Of a stretch of 64,000 bases of DNA, positions 1 through 11,091 are shown piece by piece. Position 1 is the stretch's first letter. Every line of letters begins with the position of its first letter. Under the pieces are notes generated by a model. The model did no database searches. It was given only the letters and a program-made list of their open reading frames with translations, and had not been told where the DNA came from. Source of the stretch: Trissonchulus latispiculum (Eukaryota; Nematoda; Enoplea; Enoplida; Ironidae); NCBI GenBank assembly GCA_030248195.1, contig JASAND010008410.1, positions 1-64,000 of the forward strand, written 5' to 3'. The position numbers were made by a program, and so were the translations under genes.

Positions 1-497
1 TACTTCGTTCAGTTGTGTATTACTCCGTAGGGAGAAAAGACTTTTGACAGGTTTGAGTCCTCAGTGTGTTATTCCTATGAGCCTGCTAGAAGGCTGCTAA
101 TAGGGAGAGAAAGACTTTTGACAGCTTCTGAGTCCTCAGTGTGTTATTCATATGAGCCTGCTAGTAGGAGAGAAAAAATTTTAAAGCAAGCAGGCAGCTA
201 ATGAGAGAACGACTTTTGACAGGTTTGAGTCCTCAGTGTGCTAAAGATATGAGCCTAACGCTAGAAGGCATCTAACATCAGTATACTCTGAAGTACGTAA
301 CTAACAATCTTGTCTTCTTTAAGTGTTTGTTACATGTCTTCTGTTTCAAGGTTAGTACAAAGGTCCAGATGAAGAAATTCAATAGGAGACAAGAAATAGA
401 AAATTTTTAGTTGATAAGGAAGAAAATTTTGCAATAATATTTTTGGTCTATACGATGCTGAGGTAGGTAGGTAAGAGGTAGATAGATAAGAATCTAT
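1..497. repeat. Minisatellite block, left copy, duplicated at 16,138-16,617
   Basis: Tandem copies of a unit of roughly 75-100 bp built around GAGTCCTCAGTGTGTTATTC, at about 54, 138 and 226. An AT-rich tail ends with a GTAGGTAGGTAAG-type run. Positions about 28-497 match 16,138-16,617 in the same orientation. At 498 the sequence switches abruptly to an inverted copy of the CARD gene 3' end, so 497/498 is a rearrangement or assembly joint. I see no gene here. Confidence 0.8.
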
Positions 498-562
498 TGG
501 CAAGCGGAATGTGCCTAGGGTTCGTATCCCCATGGAATCACCAAAACTGCAAAGAACATTTA
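498..562 (+). pseudogene. Fragment of CARD-protein gene 3' end
   Basis: Inverted copy of the last ~20 codons of the CARD gene at 14,591-15,286. It differs by a small deletion that shifts the frame and by loss of the terminal stop codon. The rest of the CARD gene is absent on this side, so this is only the edge of the duplicated block. Confidence 0.7.
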
Positions 563-830
563 CAATTATTGACAATATAGCTTTGCTAATGTGTAACCAT
601 TCACTATTACTATAATTACCATTAATGCATAACACTGTAAGCCATTATTATTCAATAACAGTGCAGTATTGCATAATCACCTAGACTGATAAATATTAGA
701 GGGTATATTATTACTATATGGTATTAGATACCGTACTACGTAGGTAAACCATTGCATAACACTGGTATTAACACTGTAAATTTATAAATAAACATGTTAC
801 AAACAATGCACTTTGGTAAAGGTCAGGCAG

Positions 831-1215
831 TTAAATGAAAACACGGTTTTTGAGCATTTCTGCTTCTAGCCAGTACAGCATATTGTAGATAGGTTGAATA
901 CTTCTGCGATATCTTTTGTATTCGTAGGTCTCTCTCATCTTATCCCTGACTGCATCAATTTCGTAGATATGAGGTCTTGGTGGTAGTCCGCATTCACGTC
1001 TGATCAGATGTTCGTCGCCGTGACATAACGTGCCGTAGGCTTTACGAGATACCTCCTCAATGGCAGTACGTGGATCAGGACATTGTGAGCTTGTCCAGGA
1101 CTCACTGCCTATAGTCATGACTGCAACATAATGACCGGTAATCTCAATGCGAATAGGTGGACTTTGTCGCAGTACCTTTTTGTAACAGTTCGTACAACAG
1201 GCTTCGGGCCGACAT
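831..1215 (-). pseudogene. Frameshifted copy of the 128-codon ORF at 13,908-14,294
   Basis: Mirror copy of the ORF that follows the TBP-like gene. The ATG at 1,215 is conserved. One extra A in the poly-A run near codon 13 shifts the frame, so only codons from about 1,118 downward remain in the original frame. The product is otherwise near-identical to the right-arm protein, with a different C-terminus. This is either a decayed duplicate or a homopolymer sequencing error. The 563-830 stretch before it is AT-rich and shows no gene. Confidence 0.7.
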
Positions 1216-1221
1216 GATGCA

Positions 1222-1709
1222 CTAATGAACTTTAAACCTTATCACCTTCTTATTAACTAAAGTCCTTGCATCTGATAGGGCAGACTCACTTCGAGCGCCA
1301 GTTAATATGACCTTGCCAGTGTGAAAGATGAGTGCAGTGACTTTGGCAATCTTACCGATGAGACCATTAAATAGCTCTGGTTCATAGCAAACTTGATGGG
1401 TATGCCTGATACTTTCATATAAATGCCTTAGGTCTATATACCTGCCAACTGAGAAGGATCCAACCAGGTTCACCACTTCGTCTTAATACCGACATTAAGA
1501 GTGCCTGCTAGTTGACGAATACACTGTTTAGCTCGTTCGATTGATTTACATCCGAGACAAACAAAACTACCTCTCGTGAACAGTTGGAAAGTTGCCTCTT
1601 CGTGCTTCAGACTACCACCAATAAATCCTCGATAGAGTCTAATGTTAGGAATGTTCGTTAGCTGAAGTTCCCTGTCAAAGCGTCCACTGAGAACAACATG
1701 AACAATCAT
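1222..1709 (-). CDS. TATA-binding-protein-like gene in two overlapping frames (left copy)
   Basis: Mirror copy of 13,414-13,901. The first ORF (1,709 down to 1,470) resembles TBP repeat 1, with the stirrup-like SFVCLGCKS segment followed by an amphipathic helix. The second ORF (from about 1,476 down to 1,222) resembles TBP repeat 2, with YEPELFNGL and FHTGKVILTGARSE. The two frames overlap by 7 nt and the second is -1 relative to the first, exactly as in the right copy. A TAG ends repeat 2, six nucleotides before the next ORF. TBP normally carries both repeats in one frame. See the right copy for discussion. Confidence 0.65.
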
Positions 1710-1758
1710 TCTTATCCCCTTGGTATCCTTATTAATATCACATCTCCCTCACTTATTA

Positions 1759-2055
1759 ATGTGGAACACTAAGGTATCACCCCACGTCTATAAAAAGCAT
1801 GGTAGTAGGGCTAATACAAAGACGGCATCTAAATTCTATGGTAATAAGAAGCGAATAGAGGTACTGTTAAAGTGCGCCGTACAAGATCCTGACTATGGCT
1901 ACTGGTGCAAATTCCCAAGAAGGGCATTCCTTTTTAAACTATACGAAACTCCAATTGGTCAAAGGAGTTCCCTGTATAATCATAAGCCTCCTCATAAAAT
2001 TTTTATTGTCTACGATTGTATTAGCGATTTTGTTGTCACAGCATACCCAGTGTAA
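1759..2055 (+). CDS. 98-codon hypothetical protein (left copy)
   Basis: The frame opens further upstream, but the first ATG is at 1,759. The product is basic and ends in a beta-rich tail reading KIFIVYDCISDFVVTAYPV. A histidine-lysine cluster (HVYKKHG) lies near the N-terminus. It faces away from the TBP-like gene with only about 50 bp between the two starts. The right copy (13,068-13,364) is almost identical. The His plus C-terminal ITAYPV-like pattern faintly recalls small nuclease-type domains, but this is a weak impression and no function is claimed. Confidence 0.45.
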   Translation: MWNTKVSPHVYKKHGSRANTKTASKFYGNKKRIEVLLKCAVQDPDYGYWCKFPRRAFLFKLYETPIGQRSSLYNHKPPHKIFIVYDCISDFVVTAYPV

Positions 2056-2189
2056 ACTACCACCACTGAAGGATTCGGTCACGGTAGACAATGCCATCTT
2101 TATTCATAATGGTTGGACTGAGCACTCAACGAGGTCGAAAACATACCTATACCGAATGTTAGCTCATTTGGTCGTTTTAAGAATGTTAA

Positions 2190-2480
2190 AATGATCCCAG
2201 AATGTTAAAAAGCACCAAAATAGCATATTTGGAAAGATTCATCTACTTTCATAAAGAATTGAATATAGGGTCAAATTTACACAAAAGGAAACCACCAACC
2301 GCCTTAACGTGAACAGAAAACCGCAAACTCAAAATTCGCATATTTTCTTCAAAAATGGCATGTATGATTCTGAATATCTGTAAAAAGTGGATGTTTGAAA
2401 AGAATAAATAATACCGTTGCTTTAGTAAAGCTTTTTCTGAAATTCGACAAGACTTAGCTTTTAAATTATTTCCAAAGTCT
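2190..2480. repeat. Interspersed repeat fragment with CCTTAA end
   Basis: The stretch beginning ATGATCCCAGAATGTTAAA and running through GGTCAAATTTACACAAA recurs at 7,020-7,330, 12,830-12,960 (inverted), 20,720-20,840 and 25,030-25,110 (inverted). The 20.7 kb and 25.0 kb copies lie inside DHFR intron 2, so this is a dispersed element and not only part of the duplicated locus. It has no coding capacity. The 2,481-2,740 stretch after it is AT-rich with nothing recognised. Confidence 0.6.
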
Positions 2481-2742
2481 TAATACCGTCAGCGTCAAGT
2501 AACAGTACAGAATGCATGAATTGCATTAATGCATTAATTAAAATAAAATAGTAATTTAAAACTAGTGTATAATGCTTTTACTTTAGAACTAAACATGCAG
2601 AAGTTACAAAAATAAGAGGTTAAAATAATTGTATAATGTCAGTAAAGCTACATATGTGTTGGCAAACATATATAAAGCTACAGTGGCACTGCAACATAAT
2701 CTGAACGGGTTTCATATAACTTACTGTACTAAACAGAACAGT

Positions 2743-2990
2743 GTAAAGTTAGAGGGGGGAAAAATATTTAGGGGGGAGGAAATATTTCACCATATTAGGG
2801 GGGAAAATATTTCACCTTATTGCTCCGAGGGGGGGGGGAAATATTTCACCTTATAGGGGGGAAAAATATTTGGGGGGAAGAATATTTCACGACACCGGCC
2901 TGTATCTGGTAGGCAGGCCTGTCACCGGCAGACCGGCCGGCCTGTCAACGGCCGGCCCATTCGGTGCACAACACTAGCTGCCGCCCCACA
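2743..2990. repeat. G-rich GGGGGGAAATATTTCACC array plus GGCCGG-rich flank
   Basis: Four to five imperfect copies of GGGGGGAAATATTTCACC are followed by a stretch rich in GGCCGG and GCAGGCCTG starting at CGACACCGGCCTG. The same module is at 7,600-7,800 and, inverted, at 12,150-12,360. The transposon at 28,504-30,317 has related ends. It is probably the subterminal region of a DNA transposon of that family. Confidence 0.6.
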
Positions 2991-4007
2991 GACTCCCCGC
3001 TCTTATCCTTACATTATTTCTCCTTTACGCCTTGGCCACCTATCTTAACTTGGTTAGTTGTTCCGCTACTACGTATGTATATACCTACGTACTCTTATGC
3101 TTAACATTTCTAGTTTTACTTATTTTATTTATATTTGCATTTTCCTTATTTAATAATTTCTTTGAAAATCCACCGCTAGGGCGAAGTTTCTTTAGCAAAC
3201 CCATCAAGTTAGTTCGATGTGGCAGTTGAAATTTCAAGGTAACTTTAGCAATTATTTGTACAAAACTTAGCCAATATTAATTTATTACAAGGCTAGTTTT
3301 TAAAAAATTTTTCGGCTTAGGCTTAGAGCCTCCGTTGTTCCTGTGGCTTGCGACGTCAACAAGAAAAGTGTGTCTTCGGTGACCCTTGCAAATTGCTAAA
3401 CTTTTTCAATCTGAAAGTACTAACTTTGACCAGCTGCTGCCTCATTTGGGTGTATGAACATGTGGGGGCCTTAAATATTTTATTAATTTCAAAGAATGTT
3501 CTGTAAAAATTCCACGAGTTGCGAAATAAAGAAATCTCTCAGGTTCTGGGGGGCTACGCCCCTAAACCCCCGCATGATTTTTGCGTTCCCCCACCCGAAA
3601 TTTTTTCTGGCTGCGCTTGTGCGCTAAGCAATAGACAACTATTATAATTTATTCGCATAATAACAAATTTTATTCCAATACACTAAAATAACGCGTTAAA
3701 TACCACTTATATTAGCGCTGCGCAAAATTTTAGATTCTGAACACAACTTTTCTTAGCTGGACACAAGTTTGACACAGTCCCGATTTTCAAAAAATCCTGA
3801 ATTCAAGGTGCTGGCATTCAATGCCTGGGCCCAACTCTATTTATGGGTAGTTTATGCTAGCGGCTAGCCCTAAAACATTCGTTCATTTCTGGTCTACATT
3901 TATTTTGCACTTTATTAACAATAAGACACGTTTCAAGTCGGTGATGTAATGGAGATCAAAATGTCAAAAGTGATATAATTGAGAGAATACGTCTATTAAT
4001 TAGTCAA
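2991..4007. other. Non-coding part of the duplicated DHFR-TBP locus
   Basis: No gene recognised. The stretch contains a short GC-rich hairpin-like segment (GGGGGGCTACGCCCC, about 3,547-3,562) in AT-rich sequence. It is repeated in the other copies at about 6,470-6,530 and 11,500-11,560, with a related version at about 8,160-8,190. It corresponds to the DHFR 3' flank. Confidence 0.6.
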
Positions 4008-4871
4008 TCAGTTAATCTTTTCGTAAACTTCGTATTTATAGCGGGTTCCATTTTCTTCTTGAATTTCTGAAGTTATTTCAGGTACACTGAAACAAAAATG
4101 ACAGTAATAACAGGATTTTTATGAAGCAATCAATGAATGCGCCAGTGATTGACCGGAGTTCCGGTTCTGGCTATTTTGACCGGCCCGGAACGTTTTGCTC
4201 ATTTTAAAATTTAATAAACAAACACAAAACTGCCAGAAATTTGTGATTTTGAACGTACTTAACGCAAACCAAGTGAAATACAAAAGTACGACTAAAATAT
4301 ATATGTTTATAATTAAAAAGCACAGTTGTCCCTGTCCGGAATCCAAAACCAAAACCTCACACTTTTGACTTCTCCCATACATAATAATTATAACTGGCTA
4401 TTGTTATATACGAAAAAATTATATCAAAGCAGAAATACCTAATCAATCGATATTGTGATTTGTCAAAATCAGGAAAGTAAGCATCACAGTCAAATTTGGC
4501 AAAAATCCTGGTTAGATAAATCCGTTTGCATGCGGGCGACGACAGAGCAGCCTAGAGTTAGTAACGAATATATATTAAATGTGGACGGGAGAAAGAGAAA
4601 TAGATAGATATGTTTAGCTGTCAGTCACGTTAAGTACAAGTTGCAAGAAAGCAACACAAGCAGTTTGAAATTTGCAGCAAGTCCAAGTAATTGTAACTCA
4701 AACTTCCAACTCGCAGACTTTTAATAACGTTGAATCCTGCTAAACTCACAGAGTAAACTTCGGCACCACCTAGGTTATAGATGGACTCAATCTGATCCAA
4801 ATAAGGAGGACTGTGAATCAAATCCAGAGCTTTTTCTAGACTCTCACAGACATGTTCAGCACCTTCGATCT
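4008..4871 (-). pseudogene. DHFR exons 4-6, copy A (partial gene, frames intact)
   Basis: Three exons of dihydrofolate reductase: exon 4 at 4,871-4,750 (122 nt, ending GGAEVYS before a GTGAGT donor), exon 5 at 4,551-4,439 (113 nt, with KRIYLTRIFAKFDCDAYFP) and exon 6 at 4,086-4,008 (79 nt, ending YEVYEKIN then TGA). All boundaries are GT-AG and the phases fit. This is the only copy whose exon 6 reads through without an indel. Exons 1-3 are missing because the sequence switches to an inverted copy at about 5,082. It is labelled pseudogene because it is incomplete as assembled; the coding parts themselves look functional. Confidence 0.85.
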
Positions 4872-5081
4872 CTCTAAATAATACAGGAAGACGTACAATT
4901 CATTAAATAACAGTAAAAGCTAAACATGTCGCAACAAAAACATGTCAGAAAGAAAATAAACAATGCCTTGCCGTGTTAATCGGTAAAATTGTTTATATAC
5001 ACAGAATAGAAAAATATATAACAGAATTGCCTGAGTTTACTTTGTGGATCTACTGAGAATTGGGTGAGTGGTAGGAGTAGG

Positions 5082-5103
5082 GTGAGGTAGTTAGTTGGTA
5101 CAA
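5082..5103. other. C-free filler joining DHFR copies A and B
   Basis: About 20-30 bases with no cytosine and many GGT/GAGT triplets separate copy A from its inverted repeat copy B. The sequence is absent from the equivalent place in the other copies. It resembles low-quality or gap-filling sequence at a join. Confidence 0.5.
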
Positions 5104-5169
5104 CCGTTAGTCTTCACCCTGTTAGCTTTTACTGTTATTTAATGAATTGTACGTCCCTGTATTTAGTAG

Positions 5170-6062
5170 AAATCGAAGGTGCTGAACATGTCTGTGAGAG
5201 TCTAGAAAAAGCTCTGGATTTGATTCACAGTCCTCCTATTTGGACTGTATTGAGTCCATCTTTAAACCAGGTGGTGCCGAAGTTCTATCTCGTGAGGTTA
5301 GCAGGCATCTTCCACCGTTATTAAAAATCTGCGAGTTTGGAAGCTTGATATAGCATTATTTGGACTTGCTACAACGTCAAACTACCTGTGTTTATTTGTT
5401 GCAACTTGTACTTAACGTGACTGACAGCTAAACATATCTATCTATTTCTCTTTTTATTTATTATTTATTATTTTCTCTTTCTCCTGTCCACATTTACTAG
5501 ATGTTCGTTACTAACTCTAGGCTGCTTTGTCGTCGCCCGCATGCAAACGGATTTATCTAACCAGGATTTTTGCCAAATTTGACTGTGATGCTTACTTTCC
5601 TGATTTTGACAAATCAGAATATCGATTGATTAGGTATTTCTGCTTTGATATAAGTTTTCGTCTATAACAATAGCAGTTATAATTATTATCTATGGGAGAA
5701 GCCAAAAGTGTGAGGTTTTGGTTTTGGAGACCGGACAAGGACAACTGTGCTTTTTAATTATAAACATATATATTTTAGTCGTACTTTTGTATTTCAATGT
5801 GGGTTACGTTAAGCATGCTCAAAATCACAAATTTCTGAAGTTTTTGCCTTTTTATTAAATTTTAAAATGAGCAAAACGTTCCGGGCCGGTCTAAACAGCC
5901 AGAACCGGAACTCCGGTCAATCACTGGTGCATCATTGATTGCTTCATAAAAAACCTCGTTGTTTGACTGTCATTTTTGTTTCAGTGTACCTGAAATAACT
6001 TCAGAAATTCAAGAAGAAAATGGAACCTCTATAAATACGAAGTTTACGAAAAGATTAACTGA
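5170..6062 (+). pseudogene. DHFR exons 4-6, copy B (frames broken)
   Basis: Exon 4 is at 5,170 to about 5,292, exon 5 at 5,521-5,633 and exon 6 at 5,985-6,062. Exon 5 is 113 nt and intact. Exon 4 has indels around the codons for HSPPYLDQ and GAEVY. Exon 6 is 78 nt instead of 79, which breaks the C-terminus. Splice signals are kept. The scattered single-base indels look more like sequencing noise or recent decay than selection. It lies head-to-head with copy A. Confidence 0.8.
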
Positions 6063-6683
6063 TTGACTAATTAATGTGACGTATTCTCTCAATTATATCA
6101 CTTTTGACATTTTGATTCCATTATCATCACCGACTTGAAACGTGTCTTATTGTTAATAAAAAAGTGCAAATAATGAGATCAGAAATGAACGAATGTTTTA
6201 GGCTAGCCGCTAGCATAAACTACCCATAAATAGAAGTTGAGCCCAGGCATCGAATGCCAGCATCTTGAATTCAGGATTTTTTGAAAATCGGGACTGTGTC
6301 AAACTTGTGTTCAGCTGAGAAAAGTTGTGTTCAGAATCTAAAATTTTGCGCAGCGCTAACTATAAGTGTATTTCAACGCGTTATTTTAGTGTATTGGAAT
6401 AAAATTTGCTATTATGCGAATAAATTATAATAGCATACTACTGTTTAATGCGCACACAATGTAGCCAGAAGAAATTTCGGGTGGGGGAACGCAAAAATCA
6501 TGCGGGGGTTTAGGGGCGTAGCCCCCCAGAACCTGAGATTTTTTATTTCGCAACTCGTGGAATTTTACAGAGCATTCTTTGAAATTAATAAAATATTTAA
6601 GGCCCCCAACAAACCCGAGGTCGGTTTGAAAGTAGTTGCAGACGAGACACATGTGGCGCAGACAGGGATCAGGAATTTTTAAA
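6063..6683. other. DHFR 3' flank, copy B
   Basis: Non-coding. It matches 11,092-11,720 in the same orientation and 3,400-4,007 inverted. It includes the GC-rich hairpin-like segment near 6,500-6,530. No gene supported. Confidence 0.6.
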
Positions 6684-6957
6684 AAGTTGGAGTTGTTGAG
6701 GGGTAAGAAATTAGGGTTTTAAAGAAATTTATAAGGAAAAAGTAAAACAGTGAGTGTGGTTTGAGTGACCGCTAAGACAGGGTGCGGGAAAGAGGCGCGG
6801 CGTAGTGGGGGGGGGGGGGGAGGGGGGAAAGTGGGTAGAGAGGGAATAGGAGGAAAGAAAGAGTAGTAGGGGGGTGTAAGGAGGGTTAATAGGGGTTTTA
6901 TATTTTTGGAGGGAGGGGGGGGTGGGATTAAGGGTAAATAGTGGAGGGGGGTGTGTG
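6684..6957. other. G-rich, C-poor filler between copies B and C
   Basis: Long G runs with very few cytosines (about 6,805-6,955) and no counterpart in the other copies. The change back to locus sequence comes at about 6,958. The apparent proline-rich ORFs on the reverse strand are only the complement of the G runs. Probably low-quality sequence at an assembly join. Confidence 0.55.
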
Positions 6958-7079
6958 AACTCAACGAGGTCAAAAGTCGAAACCATACCTATACCGAATG
7001 TTAGCTCATTTGGTCAAGTTTTAAGAATGTTAAAATGATCCCAGAATGCTAAAAAGCACCAAAATAGCATATTTGGAAA

Positions 7080-7322
7080 GATTCATCTACTTTCATAAAG
7101 AATTGAATATAAGGTCAAATTTACACAAAAGGAAACCACCACCTTAAGGTGAACAGAAAACGGCAAACTCAAAATTAGCACATTTTCCTCAAAAATGTCA
7201 TGATTCATCTACTTTCATAAAGAATTGAATATAAGGTCAAATTTACACAAAAGGAAACCACCACCTTAAGGTGAACAGAAAACGGCAAACTCAAAATTAG
7301 CACATTTTTCTCAAAAATGTCA
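7080..7322. repeat. 122-bp tandem duplication unique to copy C
   Basis: The segment starting GATTCATCTACTTTCATAAA and ending near AAAAATGTCAT occurs twice head-to-tail (about 7,080-7,200 and 7,201-7,322). Copies A and D have it once. It is non-coding. Confidence 0.75.
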
Positions 7323-7599
7323 TGTATTATTCTGAGTATCTGGGAAAAGTGGATGTTTGAAAAGAATAAATAATACCGTTTGCTTTAGTAAAACTTTTTC
7401 TGAAATTCGACAACCATTGACTTAACTTTTAAATTATTTCCAAAGTATTTATACCGTCAATTAACAGTACAGAATGCATGAATTGCATTAATGCATTAAT
7501 TCAAATAAAATAGTAATTTAAAACCAGTGTATAATGCTTTTACTTTCGAAGTAAACATGCAGAAGTTACAAAAATAATAAGTTAAAATAATTGCATAAT

Positions 7600-7800
7600 G
7601 GAGGGGGAAAATATTTAGGGGGGAGGAAATATTTCACCATATTAGGGGGAAAATATTTCACCTTATTGTTCGAGTGGGGGAAATATTTCACCTTATAGGG
7701 GGAAAAATATTTTGGGGAAGAATAGTTTCACGACACCGGCCTGTATCTGGTAGGCAGGCTTTATCACGAGAGACTATCACTTGTCAACGGCCGGCCCATT
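7600..7800. repeat. G-rich ATTTCACC array, copy C
   Basis: Same module as 2,743-2,990, slightly shorter and with part of the GGCCGG flank changed. Non-coding. From here to 8,480 the sequence follows copy A (about 3,000-3,650), and I see no gene in it. Confidence 0.6.
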
Positions 7801-8485
7801 CGGTGCACAACACTAGCTGCGGCCCCGCAGACCCCCCGCTCTTATCTTTACATTATTTCTCCTTTAGGTCGCCTTGGCGACCTATATATCTTAACTTGGC
7901 TAACCCTTCCGCTAGTACGTATATAAGTATGTACCTACGTACCCTTATGCTTAACATTTCTATTTGTACTTATATATTTTATTTACATTTATATATATTT
8001 AACTTCATTTAATCCACCGGAAAATCCACCGAAATTTCTTTGGTAAGCCCATGAAGTTAGTTCGATTTGGCAGTTGAAATTTCAAGGTAAGTTTAGCCCT
8101 TATTCGTACAAAAATTAGACAATATTTTCGTATAAGGCTTGTTTTTAAAAATTCTTCTGCTTCTGGGGGGCTCCGCCTCCCAGACCCCCGTTGTTCCTGT
8201 GGCTTGCGATGCGACGTCAACAAGAAAGGTGTGTCATTGGTGGTCCTTGCAAATTGCTAAAACTTTTTCATCTGCAAGTAGTATATACATAGTTTGACTA
8301 GCTTCTGCCACATTTAAAAACGTGTATGAACATGTGGGGGTCCCTAAATATTTTTTAATTTAAAAATTCTTCACGAAAAAGAAAATCGCTCAGCTTCTGT
8401 GTCGCCCCGACCCCCCCCCGAGATAAAATTTTTGCGTTCATTTTTCTGGCTACGCTAGTGCTATGAACAATAGACAACTATAAAT

Positions 8486-8742
8486 ATATATATCTAGCCA
8501 ACCCAGCTACCATTCTTAATTGCTCGGTAAATGGGTACCACTATTGTGGGAAGGTAACAGGAATCCGTGTAGGGCTTAACCCTGAAGGCCAGCCCCCTCC
8601 CGGATGTAGTCATTTTTGAGGTCGTTCCCCCACCCGAATCTACGGCTGTGTATCCGGGGATGAGCACCGGCACCCCTTGTCCCTGAAGCAGGGATGAAGA
8701 TATTCTCCAGGGGTCACCTTTACCTTTACCTTTTTTATATAT
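8486..8742. mobile_element. SINE-like insertion with CTTTAC tail, only in copy C
   Basis: About 255 bp interrupting a sequence that is continuous in copies A, B and D. The inserted stretch is more GC-rich than its surroundings, contains GGTAAATGGGTACCACTA and ends in repeats of ACCTTT/CTTTAC followed by a T/A-rich tail. Short tandem tails like this are typical of tRNA- or 5S-derived SINEs. TATATATA-type sequence flanks both sides, so the target duplication cannot be placed exactly. Confidence 0.55.
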
Positions 8743-9087
8743 AACAGTCGCATAACAAATTTTATTCCAACACTAAAATAACGCGCTAAGTAACACTTAT
8801 ATTTGTGCTGCGCGACATTTTAGTTTCTGGACACAACTTTTCTTAGCTGGACACAAGTTTGACACAGTCCCAATTTCAAAAAATCCTGAATTCAAGGTGC
8901 TACATTCAAATTTGCCCAACTCTATTTATGGGTAGTTTATGCTGCTGCAGCCCGAAACATTCGTTCATTTCTGGTTCACATTTATTTTGCACTTTATTAA
9001 CAATAAGACACGTTTCAAGTCGGTGATAATGGAGATCAAAATGTCAAAAGTGATATAATTGAGAGAATACGTCTATTAATTAGTCAA

Positions 9088-9959
9088 TCAGTTAATCTTT
9101 TCGTAACCGTATTTATATTAGTTCCATTTTCCTTGAATTTCTAGTTATTTCAGGTACACTGAAACAAAAATGACAGTAATAACAGGATTTTTATGAAGCA
9201 ATCAATGAATGCGCCAGTGGACTGAGTTCCGGTTCTATTATTTTGACCGGCCCGAACCGTTTTGCTCATTTTAAAATTTAACAAACAAACACAAAACTGC
9301 CAGAAATTTGTGATTTTGAACGTACTTAACGCAAACCAAGTGAAATACAAAAGTACGACTAAAATATATATGTTTAGAATAATTAAAAAGCACAGTTGTC
9401 CTTGTCCGGTCTCCAAAACTAAACTCGACTCCCTTATTTTCCCATAGATAATAATTATAACTGCTATTGTTATAGACGAAAAACTTATATCAAAAAAGAA
9501 ATACCTAAAATCAATCGATATTCTGATTTGTCAAAAATCAGGAAAGTAAGCATCACAGTCAAATTTGGCAAAAATCCTGGCTTAGATAAATCCGTTTGCA
9601 TGCGGGCGACGACAAAGCAGCCTAGAGTTAGTAACGAAATAATTGCAATGTGATATAAGAGAAAATAATAAATAATAAATAAAAAGAGAAATAGATAGAT
9701 ATGTTTAGCTGTCAGTCACGTTGGGTACAAGTTGCAACAAATAAACACAGGTAGTTTGAAATTTCAGCAAGTCCAAGTAATTGTAACTCAAACTTCCAAC
9801 TCGCAGATTTTTAATAACGTTGAATCCTGCTAAACCCTATAGTAAACTTTGCACCACCTAGGTTAAAGATGGACTCAATCTGATCCCAAATATGAGGACT
9901 GTGAATCAAATCCAGGTGTTTTTCTAGACTCTCACAGACATGTTCAGCACCTTCGATTT
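9088..9959 (-). pseudogene. DHFR exons 4-6, copy C (frames broken)
   Basis: Exon 4 is at 9,959 to about 9,841, exon 5 at 9,621-9,505 and exon 6 at 9,158-9,088. Exon 5 is 4 nt too long near its donor and exon 6 is 8 nt too short. Exon 4 has lost part of the GGAEVY segment and its GTGAGT donor. It is the most damaged of the four copies. The copy ends at a run of 15 A at about 9,994-10,008, where it joins copy D head-to-head. Confidence 0.75.
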
Positions 9960-10198
9960 CTCTAAATAATAAAGGAAGACTAACGTTGTTCTAAAAAAAA
10001 AAAAAAAGCAGTAGATTCACAAAGTAAACTCAGGCAATTCTGTTATATATTTTTCTATTCTTGTGTATATGAAACACTTCCTACTCGATTAAATACGGCA
10101 AGGCATTGTTTATTTTCTTTCTGACATGTTTTTGTTGCGACATGTTTAGCTTTTACTGTTATTTAAATGAATTGTACGTCTTCCTGTGTCATTTCTAG

Positions 10199-11091
10199 AA
10201 ATCGAATGTCTTGAACATGTCTGTGAGAGTCTAGAAAAAGCTCTGGATTTGATTCACAGTCCTCCTTATTTGGATCAGATTGAGTCCATCTTTAACCTAG
10301 GTGGTGCCGAAGTTTACTCTGTGAGTTTAGCAGGATTCAACGTTATTAAAAATCTGCGAGTTGGAAGTTTGAGTTACAATTACTTGGACTTGCTACAAAT
10401 TTCAAACTACCTGTGTTTATTTGTTGCAACTTGTACTTAACGTGACTGACAGCTAAACATATCTATCTATTTCTCTTTTTATTTATTATTTATTATTTTC
10501 TCTTTCTCCTGTCCACATTTACTAGATGTTCGTTACTAACTCTAGGCTGCTTTGTCGTCGCCCGCATGCAAACGGATTTATCTAACCAGGATTTTTGCCA
10601 AATTTGACTGTGATGCTTACTTTCCTGATTTTGACAAATCAGAATATCGATTGATTAGGTATTTCTGCTTTGATATAAGTTTTCGTCTATAACAATAGCA
10701 GTTATAATTATTATCTATGGGAGAAGCCAAAAGTGTGGAGGTTTTGGGCTTTGGCGAATCGGACAAGTGACAACTGTGCTTTTAATTATAAACATATATA
10801 TTTTAGTCGTACTTTTGTATTTCCTTACTTGGTTTGCGTTAAGTACGTTCAAAATCACAAAATTTCGGGTAGTTTTGTGTTTGTTTATTAAATTTTAAAA
10901 ATGAGCAAAACGTTCCAAGCCGGTCAAAATAGCCAGAACCGAACCCGGTCAATCACCGGCGCATTCATTGATTGCTTCATAAAAATCCTGTTATTACTGT
11001 CATTTTTGTTTCAGTGTATCTGAAATAACTCTCAGAAATTCAAGAAGAAAATGGAACTTATAAATACGAAGTTTACGAAAAGATTAACTGA
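10199..11091 (+). pseudogene. DHFR exons 4-6, copy D (exons 4 and 5 intact, exon 6 shifted)
   Basis: Exon 4 is at 10,199-10,320 (122 nt), exon 5 at 10,546-10,658 (113 nt) and exon 6 at 11,015-11,091 (77 nt instead of 79). Exons 4 and 5 are open and carry GGAEVYS, LTRI and FDCDAYFP. A 2-nt insertion in exon 6 followed by a 4-nt loss breaks the C-terminus. Exon 4 reads IECLEHV where copies A and E read IEGAEHV. This copy leads in the + direction into the TBP-like/CARD cluster, which fixes the real gene order as DHFR, then TBP-like, then CARD. Confidence 0.82.

Noticed and set aside
1895..2194. 99-codon frame with a hydrophobic stretch, identical at 12,929-13,228
   Set aside because: It overlaps the 98-codon ORF in another frame. 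The two copies are too recent for identity to be evidence of coding.
6719..6986. Proline-rich reverse-strand frames
   Set aside because: Complement of G homopolymers in filler sequence.
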